Source: Planctomycetaceae bacterium | GTDB taxonomy: Bacteria; Planctomycetota; Planctomycetia; Pirellulales; UBA1268 | Assembly: GCA_030616935.1 (NCBI GenBank) | Contig: JAUWWJ010000174.1 | Span: forward strand, 1 to 5,007 | Direction of reading: 5' to 3' | DNA length: 5,007 nucleotides | Notes under the pieces: generated by a model | Told to the model about the DNA's origin: nothing | Databases searched by the model: none | Seen by the model: the letters and a program-made list of their open reading frames with translations, nothing else | Made by a program: the position numbers and the translations under genes | Shown here: piece after piece, positions 1-5,007 of the stretch | Layout: each line of letters begins with the position of its first letter | How positions within the stretch are numbered: the first letter of the stretch is position 1

Positions 1-348
1 AACCGCTGTAATCTGATTCAGCTCGACCGTCTCGTTCTGAAATGTTCCGCCACGAACAGTGATAACGCGATCACCTATGCGCTTACGAAATGTATCGAGG
101 GGAATGTATACATCCCTGTTGTACTGTCTCGCTGAAAAGCTGCCACCGATAGCTGCTGCTGCTGTACGTGATTCTGCTATACCAACTACAACATAAAATT
201 CGGTTCCGATCTGAATCGCCCGACCAAGAGGGTCTTGAATTGGAAATAGTTGTTCTGCAACGTCGTGTGCAAGCACTACAACGTTCTCAAGTCGCTGAAG
301 GTCAGAGGCAGCAAGTGGTCTACCACGAGCTATTGGTAAGCGGTAGAT
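1..348 (-). pseudogene. Continuation of the MacB-type permease beyond the in-frame stop, cut by the window edge
   Basis: Reading on in the same minus frame after the TAA gives 116 stop-free codons to base 1. The sequence is unmistakably the rest of the MacB_PCD domain: IYRLPIARGR just after the stop, then NVVVLAHDVAEQLFP, QDPLGRAIQIG, FYVVVGI, and near the edge NRDVYIPLDTFRKRIGD. Codons 195-202 contain a four-alanine run (GCT/GCA). No frameshift is needed to join the two parts; one base change (for example GAA, CAA or AAA to TAA) explains the break. The three remaining membrane helices expected of this family would lie beyond the left edge. I see no convincing ribosome binding site or ATG soon after the stop that could restart translation. 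Listed as a pseudogene on that basis; a sequencing or assembly error is the main alternative. Confidence 0.72.
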
Positions 349-351
349 TTA
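349..351 (-). other. In-frame TAA interrupting the permease
   Basis: The codon sits between TPVYF and IYRLPIARGR in a conserved stretch of the MacB periplasmic domain. TAA also ends the outer-membrane factor in this window (2466-2464), with another TAA three codons later, so TAA most likely is a true stop here. It is neither UGA nor UAG, which argues against selenocysteine or pyrrolysine decoding. Confidence 0.85.
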
Positions 352-750
352 GAAGTATACAGGAGTACAGCCTATTACAAGAGATGGGACAACAAACTCA
401 TCACGGCGAACATCGCGACTGATTTCTCGCATCGGCACTGCTGCTGAAATAGTCGGTACATTCGTAATGATTCTGTCAAAATCTGACCGCAACAGACCAT
501 AGGAAATACCGGAACGACTACCACTATCACTATTTGCTTCCTCCGATGGCTTTATTGTGCGAACGATGATGCTTGTCGCACCAAGCTCCTTAATCTGCTG
601 CTGTGCCTGATAACTAACGCCTTCACCCATTGCAACTAACCATATGACAGCAGTCACACCGATCAAAATGCCGAGGACAGCGAGGGCTGATCGCAACTTA
701 TGAAGCATGAGGCTACGAAAGCCAAGCTTGAGCTGCTGAATGACATTCAT
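349..750 (-). CDS. MacB-type ABC transporter permease, N-terminal part ending at a premature TAA
   Basis: N-terminal 133 codons of a stand-alone MacB/FtsX-like ABC permease, without a fused ATPase. Residues 1-20 hold the amphipathic entry LKLGFRSLMLHKLRSAL typical of the family. Residues 21-42 are the first transmembrane helix (LGILIGVTAVIWLVAMGEG). From about 43 the periplasmic MacB_PCD domain begins, with QQQIKELGATSIIVR (50-64), YGLLRSDFDRI (84-94) and VIGCTPVYF (125-133). The last motif is normally followed directly by a charged residue and a segment ending in ARGR; here TAA intervenes at 351-349 and IYRLPIARGR follows in the same frame. A 133-residue product would have one membrane helix and less than half of the periplasmic domain, so it would not be a working permease. 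ATG at 750 is the start that fits the family; a GGAG lies 14 nt upstream. The family is certain; whether the stop is real or a sequence error is open. Confidence 0.85.
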   Translation of the reverse strand: MNVIQQLKLGFRSLMLHKLRSALAVLGILIGVTAVIWLVAMGEGVSYQAQQQIKELGATSIIVRTIKPSEEANSDSGSRSGISYGLLRSDFDRIITNVPTISAAVPMREISRDVRRDEFVVPSLVIGCTPVYF

Positions 751-764
751 AGTTTGATCTCATT

Positions 765-768
765 CTCC
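765..768 (-). promoter_or_regulatory. Possible weak ribosome binding site of the permease
   Basis: GGAG read on the minus strand, with 14 nt before the ATG at 750. That spacing is longer than the usual 5-9 nt, so it may be weak or incidental. The remainder of the 60-nt gap (810-751) shows no hairpin followed by a T-run, which suits cotranscription of the adaptor and permease. Confidence 0.3.
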
Positions 769-810
769 GCAGCAAAAATATAGTTGGAATGACCGGTACG
801 GAAGATGAAA

Positions 811-2328
811 CTATTTATTCGCAGTAGAATTACCAGACCACTGTGAACGTTGTTCCACATCTCGTGAAAGAGTTTCTCCAAGTACTGTCACAGGGTTTAA
901 AAACACTTGCTCGCCTTCTTTAAGGCCTTCGACTATTTCAACAAATCGGTCATCACTTTTACCGAGTGTGACAACTCGTTTTTCAAATCCATCTCCTGCC
1001 TTTACCGCACAGACAAACTCTTGTTCGTCCTCGATGACAGCGGCAACTGGCACAGCTATCACATCCTGCAAATCGGCAACAATAATAGTTGCCTCGGCTG
1101 TAAAACCAGGCCGAAGAGCCTCTGACTTGCCATCAATCCGAACACCGACAACATATTTCTTCGCTGTTGTAAACCAATTCGATTCGGGACGATTTGCAAC
1201 TGATGTTACAACGCCTGAAAAGTTTTGGTCCTGCACCCGAACAAAAGCTCGCATGCCGGGTGAAATCTCATCAACCTTTGACTCATGGACCTCAACATCT
1301 GCTCGCATTTTTGTGAGATCTGGAAGCTGAAGAATGACCTGACGCTCTTTTACTACCGTACCTTCTTTTATCTCTGTGTCACGATCTCTCGACCGGGAAT
1401 TAGCGTAAATAACGAGGCCATCTTGAGGCGCCTTGATCGTGCATTTTTCGAGTTCACCTTCAAGTCGTTCGAGCTTCAATCGCTCAAGATCAAGTGCTGC
1501 TCTTTCACTTTCAAGACGTGCTTCTGCTGCATCACGAATACTTTCAAGTTCTGTGGTCATTTTCGGTTTTGTATACCGTGTTAAAACATCGAGCGCTATG
1601 TTCGCCGTACCAAGATCGAGTTCTGCACGCGCTACAGCAGACTCTTGTGCCTCAAGTTGCTGGGGGGTGATGTATCCTTTCCGAAACATCCGCTCGCCGT
1701 ATACCAAGGTATTTTTTGTTGCCTGCAGACGTTCTGTTGCGGCCGTGACATTTGACTCTGCAGTGCGAAGATCTTTTTTGAAAAGACCTTCGCTATACTC
1801 TTCAACTGCAATTTTTGCAGCCGCATAATCTTTATCCGCCTGAATCATCAAAGCTCTTGCTTTTTCGTACGCTATTTTTTGTGCTGTCGCATTTTCAATA
1901 AGCACATAGGCGTCGAGCTTGACAATATCCATACCCTTAGCCACCTGAGAACCATCGTCAACGAGCCAGATGATTGTGGCGCCTCCAACAACATCACACG
2001 TTATGTCAACATTCTCATCACTAACTAGGCTGCCCTCTTCTGTCACGGTAATTTCGAGATTTCTTTTCTCAACCGTGTAAAGCGGCATCCCTGTAAGGTC
2101 TGTCGTTTGATTTGTATCTGGCAAGAGTGCAAAAAGACGAGGGGAAACATAAGCGCAGGCAATAAAAATTGGTATCAGAACCAAGAGCCATATTCGTCCA
2201 CGACGGGAACGCGCGGCAACTGGCTCTTGCTGAGCCGTTGGATCACCTAGCAAATCTGCAATAGCCGCAGCATTGGTTGAGCCTGGTGGTTGCACTTCGA
2301 CTGGCGGTGATGATTCTAAATTATCCAC
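811..2328 (-). CDS. HlyD/MacA-type periplasmic adaptor (membrane fusion protein)
   Basis: Complete 505-residue adaptor that would bridge the inner-membrane ABC permease and the outer-membrane factor. Domains in order: a proline-rich cytoplasmic N-terminus (1-40); a basic stretch RSRRGR (40-45); one transmembrane anchor (about 46-63); the first lipoyl half (about 90-140, with VVGGATIIWLVDDGSQVAKG at 113-132); a long alpha-helical hairpin (about 145-295) with its turn near KGYITPQQL (217-225); the second lipoyl half (296-335, CTIKAPQDGLVIY); a beta-barrel domain (about 340-418, with SPGMRAFVRV and LRPGFTAEATI); and a membrane-proximal domain (about 420-490, with VPVAAV and EGLKEGEQV). The GTG at 2328 is chosen because a TGA lies four codons further upstream and no ATG occurs before the membrane anchor; an in-frame GTG at codon 12 is the main alternative. 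No good Shine-Dalgarno is visible. The stop is TAG. It lies 135 nt after the outer-membrane factor and 60 nt before the permease, consistent with one operon. No lipobox cysteine is seen, so it is anchored by the helix rather than by lipid. Confidence 0.93.
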   Translation of the reverse strand: MDNLESSPPVEVQPPGSTNAAAIADLLGDPTAQQEPVAARSRRGRIWLLVLIPIFIACAYVSPRLFALLPDTNQTTDLTGMPLYTVEKRNLEITVTEEGSLVSDENVDITCDVVGGATIIWLVDDGSQVAKGMDIVKLDAYVLIENATAQKIAYEKARALMIQADKDYAAAKIAVEEYSEGLFKKDLRTAESNVTAATERLQATKNTLVYGERMFRKGYITPQQLEAQESAVARAELDLGTANIALDVLTRYTKPKMTTELESIRDAAEARLESERAALDLERLKLERLEGELEKCTIKAPQDGLVIYANSRSRDRDTEIKEGTVVKERQVILQLPDLTKMRADVEVHESKVDEISPGMRAFVRVQDQNFSGVVTSVANRPESNWFTTAKKYVVGVRIDGKSEALRPGFTAEATIIVADLQDVIAVPVAAVIEDEQEFVCAVKAGDGFEKRVVTLGKSDDRFVEIVEGLKEGEQVFLNPVTVLGETLSRDVEQRSQWSGNSTANK

Positions 2329-2349
2329 TGATTTACTATTTCATTTCGT

Positions 2350-2368
2350 TTGAAAAGAGGCTCTTCAA
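2350..2368 (-). repeat. Small inverted repeat (8-bp stem) in the gap before the adaptor
   Basis: On the minus strand TTGAAGAG, CCT, CTTTTCAA can fold into an 8-bp stem with one G-U pair and a 3-nt loop, ending 21 nt before the GTG of the adaptor. No T-run follows on either strand, so it does not look like an intrinsic terminator. It could mark an RNA stability or processing site between the two genes, or be chance. The rest of the 135-nt AT-rich gap (2463-2329) shows no gene and no promoter I can defend. Confidence 0.3.
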
Positions 2369-2463
2369 CTATACACCTATGTCACCTGCTTACAGATTCT
2401 CACAGAAATTATCTCTTCTATTGAACAACTTTCCTGCATTTTGTCCTGATTTGATTATTGCCT

Positions 2464-5007
2464 TTACTTTAAAAAGGATGGGATCATTTCAGCCCAAGAT
2501 TTTTCTTCCCTGATCACTGCAGACGCTGGAATCACTTCGTCACCTCGTTTTTCTTTGCTCTTTTCCGTCTCATTCACCGCATCCTCTTCTTTGGACGGCA
2601 TCGCTCGTGCAATGATGCTTGGCATGATGCCGGGCACATCATCAATGTCAATTCCGGCATCATCGCGAAGTGGCGGCGGTGGATCAATTTCTTCAAGGTA
2701 ATCAAGCCATTCTTGTGGCACTGGTGGTGGCAGCAGCATCTCTTCACTACTCGAACGAGCAAACCCATCAAAGGGCTTGTCGATCCAAACACCATGTTCA
2801 TCAAGATCCATAACCCCCATTTGATATGCGAGGGATGCCCGCGTGGCATAGTAATTAATCCATATGCTGGTCAAAGCATCCTGAGAACTCCGAAGATCAT
2901 TAAATGCATAAATCAAATTGAGTGTTGCAGTTGGAGCCAGTTGTCCTGCAGCTGGATCAACGATTGGGATCGAGCCATCAGCACTCGGTGGCGGTGGTGG
3001 CGGTGCTGGCTGACTTAAACTTAATCGCGTCTGATCGACTCGACGAATGGCGATAATCACGGCTCGCCGTTGGGTCTCAAGATTTCGTTCGTCAAGTTCA
3101 AGCTGTCGTAAAAGCTGTCGGATAGAGAGCTTTATTCCATCTTCATAGCGGATTTGCTGGCGTCGAACCTGCTGATAATCCAGAATTGCCTGCCGGAAGT
3201 TATTACGTTCTCGTAATCGAGTAAGCGGTGCATCGAAGCGAAGCCGACCTCCCATGTTGCCAGTTGGAGCGCGGAAACGAGCTGGATTTGTACCTGTCGT
3301 TGAGATATCACCATCTATTTCAAGGTCCAGACCAGCTAACAGGGCCATGGCATTGAATTGAATAAGGCGCCACTGATCTACGAGTGCAGCTCGATTGTTC
3401 ATCCAGTCGAGTCGGTTTGCTCGAGCAACTTCAAATGCAACATCAGGATCGATTCGCTCAGGTTCAATTGTAATTGCTTCAACACGCGCACGTGCTTGTA
3501 TGAGTGACATCTCATCAACAGCTGCAGCAATCTCTGAGACAAGTTCGACTACAGCATCAGCAGTTTCACGAAGATTCTCTGGTACAAGGGCATCCGCAAG
3601 TCGCTGAATTTCTATTTCATTGTCATCAATCTGTTTAAGAAGACGATTGAGATCATCATGCAGGAGCCGCATCTCACGGGAAAACGTTTCTTTCTCCGTA
3701 GGTCGCATGCGACTGATTCGATACGCTACATCTGAATCAACCCGCTGAAGATCTGACTTGACATCAGCTGCCTGTAGCTCGACTTGATCCCGTAAAAGAT
3801 CAAGCTTCTCTAGAGATGCTTTGATAAGTGCTTGATCGGCGTCTTCAACTAGTTCCTCTGTTACTTTGGTCTCTTCGTTAAAATCAAGCTGATGCTTAAG
3901 AACTGACTTCTCGATTCGCAATGACGTGGCTTCTTCCACCTCTTCATTCGTATCTCCTTGGTCTTTTTGTTTCACAGGTGGTGGCAGGAGTAGTGGTTCC
4001 TCCTGTGTTTCCTCGATCGCCGGTGGCACTAATTCCAAAGCATTCGGGTCATCTTCAATTGGATCCTGACGGGGATCATCTACTTCCTTGAGAGGCTCTT
4101 CCGCACCGAAAGAATATGTCGCTAGAAAATCACCAATACCATTTTGTAGAGCCTGCATCTCAGGACTTATAAATTGAAACGGTTTAATAAACGTTTCATC
4201 GAGTGCCATAGCTGTATCCGATGGGATGTTCAGCACACTGACTTTGAACGTTTCGATCTGATTGGCAAGACCGGTTTTTACTGAAAGAAGATTGGCGCGA
4301 CTCGTCTCAACACTCTGTCGCAACTGATCAACCTGTTCAACACCGACGAGCCCAGCCTCAAGATTTGCATCGAGTTGCGCAAGTGCTCTGAGCTGGGCTG
4401 CTAAATTCTGCTCAGCGTTTCGAATTTGCTGTCGCGATTGCAAAAGCCCAACGAAACCACCAAGTTTTCCAGCACCACCGCCAGCGAACCCAGCCCCCCC
4501 GGTCCCGCCTCCGGCAGTTTGAAGTCCATTTCCCTGACCTCCAAAAAACACGCCACCAATATTTCCAAAACCACCAACTCCTGTACCTGAAAAGCCGGCG
4601 AACCCTGTACCACCAAAAAAGCCACCGCGCCGCTGCAATCGCCTCGGCTGATTACTCCCAAAGGCAACCTGTAGAAAAAACCCTTGTCGATAAAATTGAA
4701 GCTGCCGCAGATTCCCCAAGAGTGTGCGTTCAACAATTGTCAATGGTTCGAGTGCAATCGAACGACCAGAATTTTGTAGCAAGGGTTGAATAAAACCAAA
4801 ATCAAAAAATGAAACATTTGTGTACTGATTCGGCCCCGCAAATTGCCAAACGATTGAATTGACTAATCCGACAGCAAGTTCGCCAGCTGTCGCAAGATAC
4901 CGTTGTGCACGAAGGTTGGTTTCCGTACCCCATCTTGTAACCTGTCCACTTGGGTTCAGAGGACCACGGTTTCGATATTCAGTGGTATTACCACCATAAA
5001 ACTGAAC
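2464..5007 (-). CDS. TolC/OEP-family outer-membrane efflux factor, N-terminus off the window
   Basis: Outer-membrane channel component of a tripartite efflux system. The frame is open from the right edge to a TAA at 2466-2464, giving 847 residues (numbered here from base 5007), against about 430-500 for typical TolC proteins. Visible parts in order: outer-membrane strand region with NSIVWQFAGP (50-59) and QPLLQNSGR (74-82); a glycine-rich insert (128-184); a first periplasmic hairpin with AGLVGVEQV (218-226), resembling the VGL tip of E. coli TolC; an acidic/proline linker (302-360); a predicted coiled coil (about 380-505); the second OEP repeat from about 521, with GGRLRFDAPLTRL (586-598); a polyproline insert (667-674); the closing helix with MGVMDLDEHG (730-739); and a charged proline-rich tail (746-847). 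A TTG at 4782 could be mistaken for the start, but family-like sequence continues upstream of it, so the real start lies outside. It is the first gene seen of a presumed operon with the adaptor. The substrate is unknown. The family call is firm; the planctomycete link is from recalled family style. Confidence 0.9.
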   Translation of the reverse strand, partial: VQFYGGNTTEYRNRGPLNPSGQVTRWGTETNLRAQRYLATAGELAVGLVNSIVWQFAGPNQYTNVSFFDFGFIQPLLQNSGRSIALEPLTIVERTLLGNLRQLQFYRQGFFLQVAFGSNQPRRLQRRGGFFGGTGFAGFSGTGVGGFGNIGGVFFGGQGNGLQTAGGGTGGAGFAGGGAGKLGGFVGLLQSRQQIRNAEQNLAAQLRALAQLDANLEAGLVGVEQVDQLRQSVETSRANLLSVKTGLANQIETFKVSVLNIPSDTAMALDETFIKPFQFISPEMQALQNGIGDFLATYSFGAEEPLKEVDDPRQDPIEDDPNALELVPPAIEETQEEPLLLPPPVKQKDQGDTNEEVEEATSLRIEKSVLKHQLDFNEETKVTEELVEDADQALIKASLEKLDLLRDQVELQAADVKSDLQRVDSDVAYRISRMRPTEKETFSREMRLLHDDLNRLLKQIDDNEIEIQRLADALVPENLRETADAVVELVSEIAAAVDEMSLIQARARVEAITIEPERIDPDVAFEVARANRLDWMNNRAALVDQWRLIQFNAMALLAGLDLEIDGDISTTGTNPARFRAPTGNMGGRLRFDAPLTRLRERNNFRQAILDYQQVRRQQIRYEDGIKLSIRQLLRQLELDERNLETQRRAVIIAIRRVDQTRLSLSQPAPPPPPPSADGSIPIVDPAAGQLAPTATLNLIYAFNDLRSSQDALTSIWINYYATRASLAYQMGVMDLDEHGVWIDKPFDGFARSSSEEMLLPPPVPQEWLDYLEEIDPPPPLRDDAGIDIDDVPGIMPSIIARAMPSKEEDAVNETEKSKEKRGDEVIPASAVIREEKSWAEMIPSFLK
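3493..4104 (-). other. Linker and coiled-coil insert between the two OEP repeats
   Basis: Codons 302-505 of the outer-membrane factor separate its two OEP repeats. The first 59 residues carry 20 acidic residues and 10 prolines (disordered style). The following stretch is heptad-like and charged (for example LEKLDLLRDQVELQAADV and LLHDDLNRLLKQIDDNEIEI), which predicts a coiled coil. Classical TolC proteins lack this module, and it accounts for much of the extra length. Confidence 0.7.
4456..4626 (-). other. Glycine-rich low-complexity segment inside the outer-membrane factor
   Basis: Codons 128-184 of the outer-membrane factor hold 29 glycines in 57 residues, interspersed with Phe, Ala, Val and Thr (for example GGFFGGTGFAGFSG). 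The segment falls between the helix GFFLQVAF and the helix LLQSRQQIRNAEQNL that leads to the first periplasmic tip, where E. coli TolC has a continuous helical path. Its coding strand contains a run of seven G (4500-4494). Confidence 0.8.

Noticed and set aside
151..163. Short GCT repeat in the permease
   Set aside because: It is four to five units encoding an alanine run, within normal coding variation.
349..351. Selenocysteine, pyrrolysine or programmed frameshift at the permease stop
   Set aside because: The codon is TAA, not TGA or TAG, and the downstream homology is in the same frame, so no shift is needed. TAA also ends the outer-membrane factor normally.
168..422. Plus-strand open frame across the permease stop region
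   Set aside because: It is antisense to continuous MacB permease homology on the minus strand, and its low-complexity Gln/Arg-rich peptide resembles no family I know.
968..1828. Several plus-strand open frames opposite the adaptor
   Set aside because: They are Ser/Arg-rich or Phe/Cys-rich shadows of a well-supported adaptor gene and show no domain of their own.
2350..2368. The gap inverted repeat as an intrinsic terminator
   Set aside because: The stem is AU-rich with one G-U pair, and no T-run follows it on either strand.
2377..2439. A 20-codon ATG reading frame on the minus strand in the gap before the adaptor
   Set aside because: It is short, has only a weak AGGA-like sequence upstream, and its peptide has no recognisable leader or membrane character; chance is the simplest explanation.
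2464..4782. TTG at 4782 as the start of the outer-membrane factor
   Set aside because: The same frame is open to the right edge and the 75 codons upstream hold family-like outer-membrane sequence (VWQFAGP, FGFIQPLL), so the TTG is an internal leucine.

Overview
The window reads as part of a tripartite efflux operon from a planctomycete-like bacterium (phylum Planctomycetota), transcribed entirely on the minus strand. The assignment rests on protein style: an outer-membrane factor much longer than classical TolC with a glycine-rich insert and a coiled-coil insert, a stand-alone MacB-type permease, and weak or absent Shine-Dalgarno sequences. Base composition looks moderate (mid-40s % G+C by eye). 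No species can be named from this window.

Layout in the direction of transcription (right to left): (1) 5007-2464, a very large TolC/OEP-family outer-membrane factor whose N-terminus lies beyond the right edge; (2) a 135-nt gap, 2463-2329, with a small inverted repeat but no recognisable gene; (3) 2328-811, a complete HlyD/MacA-type periplasmic adaptor with a GTG start; (4) a 60-nt gap, 810-751; (5) 750 to the left edge, a MacB-type ABC permease whose reading frame is broken by one in-frame TAA at 351-349. Clear permease homology continues in the same frame to base 1.

Together the genes would form a channel from an inner-membrane ABC pump (permease plus a separate ATPase not seen here) through the adaptor to the outer-membrane duct. 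The substrate cannot be told from the sequence. The most notable points are the single nonsense codon in the permease and the extra modules in the outer-membrane factor: a glycine-rich insert, an acidic/proline linker with a coiled coil between its two halves, a polyproline insert at the second hairpin, and a proline-rich acidic tail that repeats a short motif of the linker. I see no RNA gene, mobile element, CRISPR array or clear terminator, and no credible plus-strand gene.
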